Below, in pieces: positions 1 through 9,871 of a stretch of DNA of 64,000 nt. Below the pieces are notes generated by a model. It ran no database searches. It was not told where the DNA came from and saw only the letters and a list, made by a program, of their open reading frames with translations. The position numbers were made by a program, and so were the translations under genes. Origin of the DNA: Deltaproteobacteria bacterium. GTDB lineage: Bacteria; Desulfobacterota; Desulfobulbia; Desulfobulbales; SURF-16. Position 1 is the first letter of the stretch, and every line of letters begins with the position of its first letter. The DNA lies in contig JACRCD010000025.1 in the NCBI GenBank assembly GCA_016219175.1, forward strand, positions 62,001 through 126,000, in the 5' to 3' direction.

Positions 1-2556
1 CGCTCCACGGTGGGCACCATCACGGAAATCTACGACTACTTGCGACTCCTTTTTGCCAGGGTTGGCCATCAGCACTGTCCTGACTGTGGTCAGGAAATCC
101 GCCCGCAGTCCATCGAGGCCATGGTTGACATTCTGCTGTCCATGGCGGAAGGGACCAAATGCGTGCTGCTTGCCCCCCTGGTGGACGCCAGGAAGGGCGA
201 GCATGTTGAGCTGCTCAATAAACTGCGCAAGGAAGGGTTTGTCCGCGTCCGCATTGATGGCGAGATGCGCGGTCTCGATGAAAAAATCGAGCTGGCCAAG
301 ACCAAGCGCCATACCATTGAGGCGGTGGTTGACCGCATTATCATAAAGCCCGCGGCCAGACAGAGGCTGGCCCAGTCCACGGCCACGGCGGTGCAGCTGA
401 CCGAGGGTTTCCTGCTTGCCTCTTTTCCCGACACAAACAGTGAAAAGCTGTTCAGCGAACGCGCCGCTTGCGTGCATTGCGGCACCAGTCTGCTTGACCT
501 GAGCCCCCAGCTCTTTTCCTTTAATAATCCAAAGGGCGCCTGTGAAGAATGCGGCGGGCTGGGGGTGAAACATTTTTTCGATCCCCATCTGGTGATTCCT
601 GATCCCACCCTCACCCTGCGCCAGGGCGCCATTGCCCCATGGCGTTACCGTTCATCATCCTCCTATGCCAGCCAACTGCTCAATGCCCTGGCCAAACACC
701 ATTCCTTCAATCTGGACACCTCGTTTGCCAAACTGCCTGAAAAGGCTAAAAATGTAATTTTATACGGCACGGGCGGCGAACCGGTTTCCTTTCACTATGA
801 GAGCAGAAATCGAACCCTCACCTCACAAACGCCGTTTGAGGGTATTTTACCGCAGCTTTCCCGGCTTTACCTGGAGACAACCTCGAGCAGTACGCGGGAT
901 GAGCTTGTGTTGTATATGAACGAACAGCCCTGTCCGTCATGCCATGGCGCCCGTCTCAAACCCGCGGCTCTGTCCGTACGGGTGGGCCGCTGGGCCGTCC
1001 ACGAACTGACGGCCCTGAGCATCATCCAGCTGGCGGCGGCCTTACCGCAAGTCAGCCTGAGCCAGCAGGAACAGTTCATTGCCCAGCCCATCATCCGGGA
1101 AATACAAAACCGCCTCACCTTCCTGCTCGATGTGGGGCTCGGTTACCTGTCCCTCAACCGCACGGCGGGCACCCTCTCCGGCGGGGAAGCCCAGCGTATC
1201 CGGCTCGCTTCGCAGATAGGCTCGCGCCTGGTCGGTGTTCTCTATATCCTGGACGAACCAAGCATCGGCCTGCACCAGCGCGACAATGAACGTCTTATCC
1301 GTACCCTGACCAGCCTGCGCGATATCGGCAATACGGTTATTGTCGTTGAACATGACAGTGAAACAATCGCGGCGGCTGATCACGTGCTGGATATCGGACC
1401 GGGCGCCGGAGTGCATGGCGGCCGGGTTATTTACAACGGCCCGGTCGCCGGCCTGCTTGCCGAAGAAGAGTCGCTGACCGGGGGGTTTCTGTCGGGCCGC
1501 CTGGAAATTCCCGTACCGGAAACAAGGAGATCGCCCCGCTCAAAAAAGGAGTGGCTGCGGCTTAGCGGGGCAACCGCTCATAATCTGAAAACGGTCAAGG
1601 CGGATTTCCCTTTGGGCTTGATGACTTGCGTCACGGGGGTTTCCGGCTCGGGCAAAAGTTCGCTGGTCATGGAATGTCTGTTTAAAGGAGCCAGGGAAGG
1701 GCTGGGCCAATCCCGCCATGCCGGTTCGGGACAGTATGATTTTATCAAAGGTTTGGATAAAATCGACAGCGTCATCGATATCGACCAGAGCCCGATCGGC
1801 CGTACGCCCCGCTCCAATCCCGCCACCTACACCGGGGTGCTTACTCCCATCCGGGAACTGCTGGCCCGGCTGCCTGAATCGCGGGCCCGGGGCTATAAAG
1901 AGGGACGTTTCAGCTTTAATGTCAAGGGCGGGCGTTGCGAGGCCTGCGAGGGTGACGGGGTGATCAAGATCGCCATGCACTTCCTGCCCGACGTCTATGT
2001 GACCTGCGAGACGTGCAACGGCAAACGCTACAACCAGGAAACCCTGGAGATAACCTACCGCTCCAAAAACATCTCCGAAATCCTGGCCATGACAGTGGAA
2101 GAGGCCCTGCAATTCTTCACCAACATTCCCGCCATCAAAAATCGCTTGCAGGCCCTTTTTGACGTCGGCTTGTCCTATATCTCCCTTGGCCAGTCATCTG
2201 TCACCCTTTCCGGCGGCGAGGCCCAACGTATCAAACTGGCCAGGGAGCTTCGTAAACGCAGCACGGGCAAGACCCTGTATATCCTTGATGAACCAACCAC
2301 AGGACTTCATCCGGCTGATATCCAGCACCTGCTGTCCGTCCTTTCCCGGCTGGTTGACCAAGGCAATACGGCTGTTATTATTGAACACAATCTCGATGTT
2401 ATTAAAACCGCGGATTACATCATTGATCTCGGCCCCGAAGGGGGCGATGAGGGCGGCAGCATCGTCGCCATGGGGCCGCCGGAAAAAATCGCCCGCACTC
2501 CCGCTTCCTATACCGGCATGTTTCTAAAGCAGATACTGAACGAGTTAAACGCTTGA
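1..2556 (+). CDS. uvrA: UvrABC excision nuclease subunit A (5' end outside window)
   Basis: DNA damage recognition ATPase of nucleotide excision repair; a UvrA dimer loads UvrB at lesions. The frame is open from base 1 (RSTVGTIT...), so the gene begins upstream and about 95 residues, including the first Walker A, are missing. Visible parts are the zinc-binding CVHCG...CEECG pair, the first ABC signature LSGGEAQRI with Walker [11 protein letters not shown], the second Walker [10 protein letters not shown], the second zinc module CEAC...CETC, and a second LSGGEAQRI with [10 protein letters not shown]. This is the normal single-length UvrA arrangement, ending in a typical C-terminus. The first methionine-like codon in the window (GTG at 10) is internal. 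The stop codon lies in a short TTGACGGG repeat. Confidence 0.97.
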   Translation, partial: RSTVGTITEIYDYLRLLFARVGHQHCPDCGQEIRPQSIEAMVDILLSMAEGTKCVLLAPLVDARKGEHVELLNKLRKEGFVRVRIDGEMRGLDEKIELAKTKRHTIEAVVDRIIIKPAARQRLAQSTATAVQLTEGFLLASFPDTNSEKLFSERAACVHCGTSLLDLSPQLFSFNNPKGACEECGGLGVKHFFDPHLVIPDPTLTLRQGAIAPWRYRSSSSYASQLLNALAKHHSFNLDTSFAKLPEKAKNVILYGTGGEPVSFHYESRNRTLTSQTPFEGILPQLSRLYLETTSSSTRDELVLYMNEQPCPSCHGARLKPAALSVRVGRWAVHELTALSIIQLAAALPQVSLSQQEQFIAQPIIREIQNRLTFLLDVGLGYLSLNRTAGTLSGGEAQRIRLASQIGSRLVGVLYILDEPSIGLHQRDNERLIRTLTSLRDIGNTVIVVEHDSETIAAADHVLDIGPGAGVHGGRVIYNGPVAGLLAEEESLTGGFLSGRLEIPVPETRRSPRSKKEWLRLSGATAHNLKTVKADFPLGLMTCVTGVSGSGKSSLVMECLFKGAREGLGQSRHAGSGQYDFIKGLDKIDSVIDIDQSPIGRTPRSNPATYTGVLTPIRELLARLPESRARGYKEGRFSFNVKGGRCEACEGDGVIKIAMHFLPDVYVTCETCNGKRYNQETLEITYRSKNISEILAMTVEEALQFFTNIPAIKNRLQALFDVGLSYISLGQSSVTLSGGEAQRIKLARELRKRSTGKTLYILDEPTTGLHPADIQHLLSVLSRLVDQGNTAVIIEHNLDVIKTADYIIDLGPEGGDEGGSIVAMGPPEKIARTPASYTGMFLKQILNELNA

Positions 2557-2576
2557 CGGGTTGACGGTTTGCCGGG
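2553..2576 (+). repeat. Degenerate octamer tandem TTGACGGG x3
   Basis: Three consecutive octamers, TTGACGGG, TTGACGGT and TTGCCGGG, start at the uvrA stop codon. The same unit recurs after the gene ending at 43528, so it looks like a dispersed short tandem word rather than chance. Confidence 0.5.
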
Positions 2577-2717
2577 TAAATGATAATGTGCTCCAATTAC
2601 GCAGGAGAGAGAATTCAGGGGTCCGCATGAAACAACCGGAAACGACAGGGCTTTCCGGCATGGATTTTATGTCGTATCGCCGATATGACCCCCGCGATTG
2701 CGGATTATGACTCGTCA

Positions 2718-2742
2718 ATTCTATCTTCTGACTCGCGGGCAG
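2718..2742 (+). repeat. Degenerate heptamer array (CTTCTGA type)
   Basis: The stretch can be cut into heptamers ATTCTAT, CTTCTGA and CTCGCGG, followed by GCAG. Closely related blocks occur in the spacers at 40227-40254 and 43672-43692. It lies in the 247 bp uvrA-secB spacer, where I see nothing else convincing. Confidence 0.4.
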
Positions 2743-2803
2743 TTCGCAAACAGCTGCATAAATATTCCCATCAGAAAGCTTATCCAAAATAAAGGAACGA
2801 ACC

Positions 2804-3301
2804 ATGGCTGAACAAAATGAGCAAACTGCTTCCCCCCAGGGAGAAGCGCCTGTTTTCCGGCTGCAGAAACTCTATGTGAAGGATCTTTCCTTCGAGAATC
2901 CCAATGCCCCTGATATTTACTTAGCCCAGCAGCAGGAACCGAAAGTTGAAGTGAATCTCGGCCTGAAAAACAAAAAACTGGAGAATGATCATTGGGAGGT
3001 CATCCTGACCGTAACCGCGAAAGTAGTCAACGGCAAGGACGGCAAGACCCTTTTTATTATCGAAATCGAACATGCCGGGGTTTATGTTCTGAAAAACATC
3101 CCGGAAGAGCATCTGGCCATGGTTCTGGCTGTAGAGTGCCCGACCCTGATGTTCCCCTTTACCAGACAGATCATGAGCCAGGTTTCCGTTGACGGCGGCT
3201 TTATGCCTTTCCTGATGGAGCCTGTTAATTTTATGGCCCTTTTCCAGAGCGCTAAGAAAAAGCAGCAGGAACAGGCCATGGAGAAAGAGCAACAGCAGTA
3301 A
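2804..3301 (+). CDS. secB: Protein-export chaperone SecB
   Basis: Tetrameric cytosolic chaperone that holds preproteins unfolded and passes them to SecA. The 165 residues show the SecB core: FRLQKLYVKDLSFENP near residues 18-34, the central beta region ending EHAGVY, and the conserved CPTLMFPFTRQ and GGFMPFLMEPVNF near 122-155. The C-terminus is a charged Q/E/K tail rather than the zinc-liganding SecA-binding tail of enterobacterial SecB. The ATG is preceded by AAGGAACGAACC, a good ribosome site. The gene stands alone, between uvrA and a strong terminator. Confidence 0.97.
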   Translation: MAEQNEQTASPQGEAPVFRLQKLYVKDLSFENPNAPDIYLAQQQEPKVEVNLGLKNKKLENDHWEVILTVTAKVVNGKDGKTLFIIEIEHAGVYVLKNIPEEHLAMVLAVECPTLMFPFTRQIMSQVSVDGGFMPFLMEPVNFMALFQSAKKKQQEQAMEKEQQQ

Positions 3302-3322
3302 ATGGGTCCCGCGGAAATATAT

Positions 3323-3366
3323 AAAAAAGGGGCAGAGGGTTTATGGAAACCCGCTGCCCCTTTTTT
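3323..3366. terminator. Bidirectional rho-independent terminator
   Basis: A6-GGGGCAG pairs with CTGCCCC-T6, then after one A/G mismatch GGGTTT (3337-3342) pairs with AAACCC (3347-3352) around an ATGG loop. Both flanks are A6/T6, so it can work in either direction. It serves secB from the left and the convergent kinase from the right. The kinase stop codon (3367-3369) touches the T run. Confidence 0.93.
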
Positions 3367-6018
3367 CTAGCTTCCCTGCTCGTCCCGCGGCCAGCCGCAT
3401 GCCGCCCCCAGCACACCGATAAGCTTAGCCTGGGTGATCGGTTTTTCGATCAGCACAACGTCCCGGTCAAGGACACCGTGGCGGGCGATGGCGTTATCCG
3501 TATAACCGGACATATAGATAACACGGATTTCCGCTCTACTGGCCGTAATTCTCTCCGCCAGTTCCCTGCCGTTCATACCGGGCATGATGACATCGGTCAG
3601 CAGGATATCGATCTTCCCGGTAAAGCAATCGCTCACCTCCATGGCCTCCGCGCCGTTGCCCGCCTCAAGCATCGTGTAGCCAAGGGGTTGCAGAATGGCC
3701 GAGACCAGGGTCCGAAGCGAAGGTTCATCATCCACCACCAGGATGGTTTCATTACCCTTGGGCAGAGGCGAGACGGGTACCTTTGGAGTTTTCTCGGCCG
3801 CGCGCCGGGCAACAGGCAGGAAGATCTTGAAGGTCGTGCCCTGCCCCTGTTCGCTGTAAACAAAGATGTGGCCGCCAAGCTGCTTGATTATGCCATAGAC
3901 CATGGCCAATCCCAGCCCGGTCCCCTTGCCCCGTTCCTTGGTGGTAAAAAACGGATCAAAGATCCTTGCCTGAATTTCCCGGCTCATGCCCTGGCCGGTG
4001 TCGCTTACCGAAAGCACCACATAACGGCCCGGCGCCACCCCTTCGTGGGTTCCGGCATACTTCGCGTCCAGCTCCCGGTTGTCCGTCTCGATCAGCAGAC
4101 TGCCGCCGTTGGGCATGGCATCACGGGCGTTGACAACCAAGTTCAGCAGCACCTGCTCCATCTGGCCCGGGTCTACGTGTACCGTATCGTCCCGGGCCGT
4201 ATTGCGTACCTCCAGAGAAATATCTTCTCCGATCATCCTGCCCAGCATTTTTATCAAGTTCCGGATGAGTAGGTTCAAGCTGCAGGGCGTCAGGTGGATG
4301 ACCTGTTTACGGCTGAAGGCCAGAAGCTGCCTGGTCAGGGCGGCGGCCCTCTGACCGGCCTCGTTGATGATCTGCACTCTTTCCCTGGCTTGGGGATTTT
4401 CGGCCAATTCCAGCAACAACAGATCGCTGTAGCCCATGATAATAGACAAGATGTTGTTAAAGTCGTGGGCAACACCTCCGGCCAGGATGCCGATGGACTC
4501 CATCTTCTGCGCCTGGGCCAGCTGGCTTTTCAATTTTTCCTGTTCCACCGCGGCCTGTTTCAGGTCTGTGATATCGGCAAGGCTGCCGCGTATGCCCAAT
4601 ATCTGGCCCGAGTCATCGTGGATCTCCGCGCAGACATGGCTGACCCAGCGGATCTGGCCCGTCTTGGTGCTGATGCGGAATTCCAGGGCGAGTTCCTTAC
4701 CGGCCTCGCTCATGGGATGAACATGGCTGAGCCACCTCTCCCGGTCATCCGGGTGAAAGAGCGCATCCAGCAGCCCGGGATCGGCAAGAAACTCCTCTTC
4801 GGAATAGCCGGTAAGCTGCAGGCAATTTCGGGAGACGAAGATCATTTCCTTACCTGGCGACCGCCAGAAGCTGAAGTCGCTGGCGAACTCGGTGACGGTA
4901 CGGTACAGCCCCTCGCTCCGCCGCAAATCCTCCTGCTGACGGTCAAGCTTTTCGAGCATGGTATTGAAGGCCTGGGCCAGGGTGCCGGTCTCGTCCCGTG
5001 CGTTGGCCGTAAACAGCCGCGCCTCTCCTTTTTTGTTTTCGATCTCTTCCACGTGCCGGGTTAAGGCCAGAAGAGGGTTGGTCAGGTGTTGACTGAAAGA
5101 GCGGATGACCGCGAAGGCAGCCAGGGTGATGAGCACTATGCCGCCCAGCAGAACCTGACCGGCATGGGTAAGCGACGCATAGGCCTCGGCCTGTGGGTAG
5201 TTGGCGGCCAGGAACCAGTTTTTCAGCCGCAATCGCTTAAATGAAGTGAGCATGGGTACTCTTTCGCGGCTGAAGTTTTCGTCCGTGCCCTCAAATCCCT
5301 CAATGGCCCGGTCGAGCAGGGGGTTTCTCCCCTTGGGTATCACCTTGAAGATCCTGGCCTTGTCCGGATGCATGATGATGGTTCTGTCTATTGTGGTCAG
5401 GTAAAAGTAGCCGTTCTTGCCGATCTTCTTTTCCGAAAGGTTGCCCAGCACATTGGGACTCATGAGATCAAGGCTGCCGGCCAGGATGGCGATGATCTCC
5501 CCCTCCTGGTCAAAGACCGGCGCAGTCATCATGATCACCGGGTGTTTGTGCGTCTGGGAAGAGATATAGGGATCGGAGATGTAAGGGGCCGAGGTGGCCA
5601 GGGTATTTATGATGTAAGGCCGGAAAGAAAAATCCAGGCCCCGCCGGTTGGGGAGGAAGGGGGATTCGGCGATGATCCTGCCTGCCGGGGAGAAGAGAAA
5701 GATGTGGTTGTCAAAAGCCTTTTGCAGACCGATGCGGTTGTCAAGAAAAACCTGGGCCGCGTCTCCCGTGGCACATGTCTCAGCCGAGACCAGCTTGGCG
5801 GTGGAGGCAAGTTGGGCATGGGCCAGGGAGAGTTTGTTCTCAAGGGACTCTTCTACTTCGGAGAGCATGAAAAACTGCTCGGCCGAAATAATTTCCTTGA
5901 GCTGCTGCTTGAAGATGGCGAGGACCAGAAATGAGGTGGCGCCCATCAAGACCAGAAAGAGCAGGGAGATGGCAAGGGTCAGCCTGGTTTTCATGGTCAG
6001 CTTCATGGGCGCGTCCAC
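3367..6018 (-). CDS. Hybrid sensor histidine kinase (Cache-HAMP-PAS-HisKA-HATPase-REC)
   Basis: Membrane two-component sensor of 883 residues. Order: TM1 about 12-36, an extracytoplasmic double-Cache-type sensor about 40-285, TM2 about 287-307, HAMP about 310-362, a PAS domain about 370-488 ending in a PAC-like ADITD, and a phosphoacceptor box GGVAHDFNN with His518. Then come N (LNLVVNARDA), G1 (DTGQGM) and G2 (GTGLGLAM) ATPase boxes, and a C-terminal receiver with ILVVDDE and Asp809 in LLTDVIMPGMNG. The H-box type (AHDFNN) is the HisKA family often linked to NtrB-like kinases. There is no adjacent output gene. The signal is unknown; Cache domains usually bind small organic acids or amino acids. 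Confidence 0.93.
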   Translation of the reverse strand: MDAPMKLTMKTRLTLAISLLFLVLMGATSFLVLAIFKQQLKEIISAEQFFMLSEVEESLENKLSLAHAQLASTAKLVSAETCATGDAAQVFLDNRIGLQKAFDNHIFLFSPAGRIIAESPFLPNRRGLDFSFRPYIINTLATSAPYISDPYISSQTHKHPVIMMTAPVFDQEGEIIAILAGSLDLMSPNVLGNLSEKKIGKNGYFYLTTIDRTIIMHPDKARIFKVIPKGRNPLLDRAIEGFEGTDENFSRERVPMLTSFKRLRLKNWFLAANYPQAEAYASLTHAGQVLLGGIVLITLAAFAVIRSFSQHLTNPLLALTRHVEEIENKKGEARLFTANARDETGTLAQAFNTMLEKLDRQQEDLRRSEGLYRTVTEFASDFSFWRSPGKEMIFVSRNCLQLTGYSEEEFLADPGLLDALFHPDDRERWLSHVHPMSEAGKELALEFRISTKTGQIRWVSHVCAEIHDDSGQILGIRGSLADITDLKQAAVEQEKLKSQLAQAQKMESIGILAGGVAHDFNNILSIIMGYSDLLLLELAENPQARERVQIINEAGQRAAALTRQLLAFSRKQVIHLTPCSLNLLIRNLIKMLGRMIGEDISLEVRNTARDDTVHVDPGQMEQVLLNLVVNARDAMPNGGSLLIETDNRELDAKYAGTHEGVAPGRYVVLSVSDTGQGMSREIQARIFDPFFTTKERGKGTGLGLAMVYGIIKQLGGHIFVYSEQGQGTTFKIFLPVARRAAEKTPKVPVSPLPKGNETILVVDDEPSLRTLVSAILQPLGYTMLEAGNGAEAMEVSDCFTGKIDILLTDVIMPGMNGRELAERITASRAEIRVIYMSGYTDNAIARHGVLDRDVVLIEKPITQAKLIGVLGAACGWPRDEQGS

Positions 6019-6149
6019 TCCTGAGCGGAAATGTTACGTTTTTCCTTATACCCGTGGGAGCTTCCCTTGTTTCCCTGCAATACCCATACAGGGACATGAA
6101 CACCCCTTGCCCGTCTGCGAGACAATGGTTTGCTGTTCTGCGTACTGTC

Positions 6150-7931
6150 TTAAGGCAGAACAACAGGCTTGAGCAGTATGACCAGCTCTTTGCGCTCCTT
6201 AGCCGCCCCGCTTGCCCCGAAAAGCTTGCCAATGGGTCCCGGCGCGTCTCCCGCCACCGGAATCTGCGACTCATTATAATCGCTGACACTGTCAATTAAG
6301 CCGCCAACAATCAGCATCTCGCCGTTTTTCACCCGCACCAGACTGGTCATTTCCCTGATATCCACTTCAGGCAGGCCAACCTCGCTGCCCAGGTTACCAA
6401 ACTGCTTATACGCAATGGGCTCCGCCACCTTTGAGGTCACCGGGGTCATGGTAAGGATGACCTCATTTTCATCGATAATCGTGGCAATAACGGCCATGCC
6501 CAGCCCGGACATGACGCTTGACGTCTCAACGCTGTAGGAAACCACCCCGTCTTCTACCTTGGCCTCTACGGTATCAATATAGGTCAGGGTCTTGCCCACG
6601 GAAATCATGGCCGGCTGGCCATTCATGACACTGATTTTCGGATTGGAAATAACCTCAACATGACCCTGCTCTTCAATGGCATCCAGAATAAGATTAAAAT
6701 TCTGGGTGTTTGCGGTAAGAAATTTATTCTGGGCGCCAAAGGGGTTCAGTTTCTGAAAATCCATGTTGAGATTAAAAGGATTATTGGGATTCTGCAGCAG
6801 ATCCGCCCAGTCAATACCCGTCCTGTTGTCAGCGGACAGAGTCACCTCGACAATCTTGGCCTCGATGGACACCTGCCGGTACAGCTCTACCTTCAGACTA
6901 TCGATATAATTGGCTACTTTCTCCTGCAGCGAGCGGGGAGCGGTCACCGTGATCAGACCCACCGGCTTGTCGATTGTATAATATCCTTTGCCGGGCTTGC
7001 GGTTAGTGATCACCGCCGGTTGAGCCGCCGCCTCGCCTCCGGCCAGGGCCTGGCCAGCCAGGCTGGCCGGATAAGGCGCCGCCCCAGGTAAAGGTGGAGG
7101 CGTCACCACCTCTTCCGTGGTCCAGATATCAAGAATCTGATCCAAGTTTTGCTTGATATTGGCCCAGATATCAAAGCTGTTTTCGCTCTCGGGCTTGCTG
7201 TTTATCTGGATCTTCCCCGCCATCTCATGGGTTTTATCCTTGCTGCCGCCCAGCACATCACCGCCGACCCCTACATTATAATCCGGAGACATGAACGGCA
7301 TGGCAATATGATACTTTCTGGTCTCCTTGTGTTTGATAATAATCGAATTTCCCTTGACCTCGTGGAAATAATCCAGCTGCCGCAGAATGTTGTCTATCGC
7401 CTCAAAAAAATCATCCTCGGCCCTGATATCCACATCCACCAGGGCGCTTTGATCAACATCATTGGCCCAGCTCACATTCATGCCCTTCAACACGGCAAGC
7501 TTCTTCATGATTTCCCTGAGGGTGACAGGGGCAGCCTTTGAGGAAATGTCCGCGCCGACCGGAATGGCGAAATCATCAGAGACGGAGCTCTCCGATTCAG
7601 AAAGCAGAAACGTCGGCTGCTGGAATCGGCTCGGCAACTCCGCCGGCTTCTCTTTCTCCGCATCCGCACTTGTCTCGAAAGCCCCTGCGTTCGTTGCCTG
7701 GGACGTATGTTTCTTTAAAAAATCCTGGCCCCCCTGCTCCCCTTTAAAATCCGGGGCCTTCTTCGAGCAGCCGGCAAGAAGCGCGCACAGGAAGAGAGTC
7801 ACGAGCAGCACCGCGCCTTTGCGCAGATTGCCCTGTAAAGGTATTTCCCTGTTTTGCCCTTTCCCCAGGCACATGTGATCCTGCGACCCATGACAAGAAA
7901 AGCGTAATGTCATCTTCATCTTTATTCCCAT
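6150..7931 (-). CDS. Lipoprotein secretin of type IV pilus, MshL/PilQ-like
   Basis: Outer-membrane secretin ring for pilus extrusion. The N-terminus has a hydrophobic stretch with lipobox LLAGC (Cys55 counted from the first Met). An STN/N0-like domain (about 130-205) is followed by a proline/alanine linker, a secretin short domain around TVTAPRSLQEKV, and the secretin core about 350-590 with VEVISNPKISVMNGQPA and the VGGLI motif. Length and layout resemble MshL more than classical PilQ, because AMIN domains are absent. The start is uncertain: Met1 gives a 54-residue signal, while Met5 (GGGA nearby) or Met20 are alternatives. Last gene of the pilM operon, 75 bp after the AMIN protein. Confidence 0.88.
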   Translation of the reverse strand: MGIKMKMTLRFSCHGSQDHMCLGKGQNREIPLQGNLRKGAVLLVTLFLCALLAGCSKKAPDFKGEQGGQDFLKKHTSQATNAGAFETSADAEKEKPAELPSRFQQPTFLLSESESSVSDDFAIPVGADISSKAAPVTLREIMKKLAVLKGMNVSWANDVDQSALVDVDIRAEDDFFEAIDNILRQLDYFHEVKGNSIIIKHKETRKYHIAMPFMSPDYNVGVGGDVLGGSKDKTHEMAGKIQINSKPESENSFDIWANIKQNLDQILDIWTTEEVVTPPPLPGAAPYPASLAGQALAGGEAAAQPAVITNRKPGKGYYTIDKPVGLITVTAPRSLQEKVANYIDSLKVELYRQVSIEAKIVEVTLSADNRTGIDWADLLQNPNNPFNLNMDFQKLNPFGAQNKFLTANTQNFNLILDAIEEQGHVEVISNPKISVMNGQPAMISVGKTLTYIDTVEAKVEDGVVSYSVETSSVMSGLGMAVIATIIDENEVILTMTPVTSKVAEPIAYKQFGNLGSEVGLPEVDIREMTSLVRVKNGEMLIVGGLIDSVSDYNESQIPVAGDAPGPIGKLFGASGAAKERKELVILLKPVVLP

Positions 7932-8006
7932 ACCGTTCGTGGCTGGCAGAGGCAGGAAAAAAAATCAGCCCGCCCGCGCATTCTTTGAGAAATGAAACCA
8001 AGACTT

Positions 8007-9869
8007 CTACTTATGAAGCCTTTCCTTGATATATTTTTCCAGATCAGCCGGGACCTGGTAGCCGGACAGTATAACCGCCTGGTACTCCTTAGAGGCCTTT
8101 TCCGCCTCGCCCAGCTTATCATAGATCCTCGCCTTGCTGATCATGGTCTCTAAGGATGTCCCATAAATCTGTTCAAACCTGCTCAAAAGGGCTAAGGCCA
8201 TTTCGTTGCTGCCGTTCTGCTCGCTGAAGGCGGCATAACTGGCTAACGCCTGCCGTGACGGATGCTCCCCGCTCACGGCAAAATCAAAATAATTTTTCGC
8301 CTCTTTGACCTGCTCCATATTGGCCAGACCGAGAGCCGTCTGCAGCGCCACTTCGGCATCCTGGGGGAGAAGAGTCGCGGCTATCTGGCCATAATGGGCG
8401 GCCTTGGCATTCAATCGTAATTTTATCAAGGCAAGATAGGCTATCCTTTTGGCAAGCTCGCCGTTATCCGACCAGGATTGAAATGCCTTTTCGTAAGAGG
8501 CCAAAGCCTCGGCATAATTTCCGGCGTCCTCAAGATTTTTTCCCTGGCGGATGAATTGTCTCGCTTCCAGTTTTTCCTTGGACACATCCATTTTTTTGGT
8601 GACGGAAATAGCCTCTTCCTTAATAGCCAGCTTTTCCTCAGCCTGTTCCGGGGCCGCCGGCCAGATGAACTCATCGCTCTTTTGAGAAATGACAATGGTG
8701 TTGAACCGCTCTTCCTTGGCCAAATCCTTCAGATTCAGGATGACCTCCAGGACAAAATCCCAGGGCACGTCGTTTAAGGTCAAGGTCAGTGAACCGCTTA
8801 CCCCCTCATCAACCACAATATTCCTGCCGCTGATTTCCCCAATGAGACGGAAAACATTATGAAGATCAATTTTATAGAAATCCACTGAAATTTTCTGCGC
8901 GGTATAGCCGGCCAGGGTAAAATCCGTCTTGCCGCCGGTCTCCGCTGGTTTGGTGGATTTGCTTACCGAGGCGGATGGCGTTTTATCAGGTTCCGCATCC
9001 GCAGGCGCCTGTTTTGATTTTAGCCGCGCAATTTCGTCGGCTGACAAACCGGTAATTCCCGAAATAACAGCACCAGCGTCAGCTGCTGTCTCCACGTTTA
9101 TCGTCAGACCTTTCTCCTGGGCAGCGATGGAGTAGCTGAAAAGCGCATCTGCTGCGGAATCAAGAATGATCCGGGTCCCGTCCTTATATCGCTCGGTGCG
9201 GACAACCGCAACAGGCGATCCTTCATGGGCGGGAATGGCGTGGTCCTTTGCGGCGACACCCGGTAGATCGACCATCAGGCGGGCAGGATGATCCTTCCCC
9301 TTTGCCACCTCTGTTGACTGATATGTCTGAATCGGTCCCGCCGCCAGCAAATGAATCTGGGCCGTGTTCCCCGAACCGGTGATGGTTACATCATGAATTT
9401 CCTGTGCTACATTTTTGGTCAGGCCCTTCTCCGCTCCCGCTGCGGCGGCCTCAATCCGCACAAGGATATCGTTGCCGCTGCCCGTCACGGAATAGGCGCG
9501 ATCAACCGAAAGCAGCAACTCAATCCGGGCAATTGGCGGATTCTGGTCAGCATGAACCTCTCCTTTTATCACGGAGACCGGACCTTGCTTGACATCCACC
9601 GGAAAATGCGCGGAACCGGCAATAACCCCGTTGGCAATATCAACAACCACCCTGTGAGGGCTGAACAATTCATACATGGTATAGGCCGGAACGATATCGC
9701 CCTTGATCTGGTAGAGCCAGGCGCCATCCTTTTGCTGCCATTTAATATCGCTGATCTGATATGGATTATTACTGATCTCTTCCTTTGCCCTGGCCGAATC
9801 CAAAGTGACGCAGATCAAAAAGAAAACTGTTATCAGGCTTACCGTTTTTACACGTGACATCAGGGTCAT
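8007..9869 (-). CDS. PilQ-like periplasmic protein: AMIN-AMIN-N0 fused to TPR, no secretin domain
   Basis: 620 residues with a signal peptide (about 1-28). AMIN-like beta domains, which bind peptidoglycan, span about 40-140 and 155-260. A low-complexity linker is followed by an N0/STN domain about 325-400 whose IVVDEGVSGSLTLTLNDVPW matches the PilQ N-domain. The protein then continues into TPR-type helices (about 430-600, for example NYAEALASYEKAF) instead of a secretin. It sits 2 bp after pilP, exactly where pilQ normally lies, and the secretin is the next gene. I infer that it is the periplasmic half of a split PilQ; the TPR part resembles the MshN role. Confidence 0.8.
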   Translation of the reverse strand: MTLMSRVKTVSLITVFFLICVTLDSARAKEEISNNPYQISDIKWQQKDGAWLYQIKGDIVPAYTMYELFSPHRVVVDIANGVIAGSAHFPVDVKQGPVSVIKGEVHADQNPPIARIELLLSVDRAYSVTGSGNDILVRIEAAAAGAEKGLTKNVAQEIHDVTITGSGNTAQIHLLAAGPIQTYQSTEVAKGKDHPARLMVDLPGVAAKDHAIPAHEGSPVAVVRTERYKDGTRIILDSAADALFSYSIAAQEKGLTINVETAADAGAVISGITGLSADEIARLKSKQAPADAEPDKTPSASVSKSTKPAETGGKTDFTLAGYTAQKISVDFYKIDLHNVFRLIGEISGRNIVVDEGVSGSLTLTLNDVPWDFVLEVILNLKDLAKEERFNTIVISQKSDEFIWPAAPEQAEEKLAIKEEAISVTKKMDVSKEKLEARQFIRQGKNLEDAGNYAEALASYEKAFQSWSDNGELAKRIAYLALIKLRLNAKAAHYGQIAATLLPQDAEVALQTALGLANMEQVKEAKNYFDFAVSGEHPSRQALASYAAFSEQNGSNEMALALLSRFEQIYGTSLETMISKARIYDKLGEAEKASKEYQAVILSGYQVPADLEKYIKERLHK

Positions 9870-9871
9870 TG

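Noticed and set aside
2627-2710. 27-codon ORF with AGGGG upstream in the uvrA-secB spacer
   Set aside because: Too short, overlaps nothing conserved, and lies next to degenerate repeats.
6134-6162. TGTTCTGC/GCAGAACA inverted repeat at the secretin stop as a terminator
   Set aside because: Stem overlaps the stop codon region and no T run follows on the minus strand.
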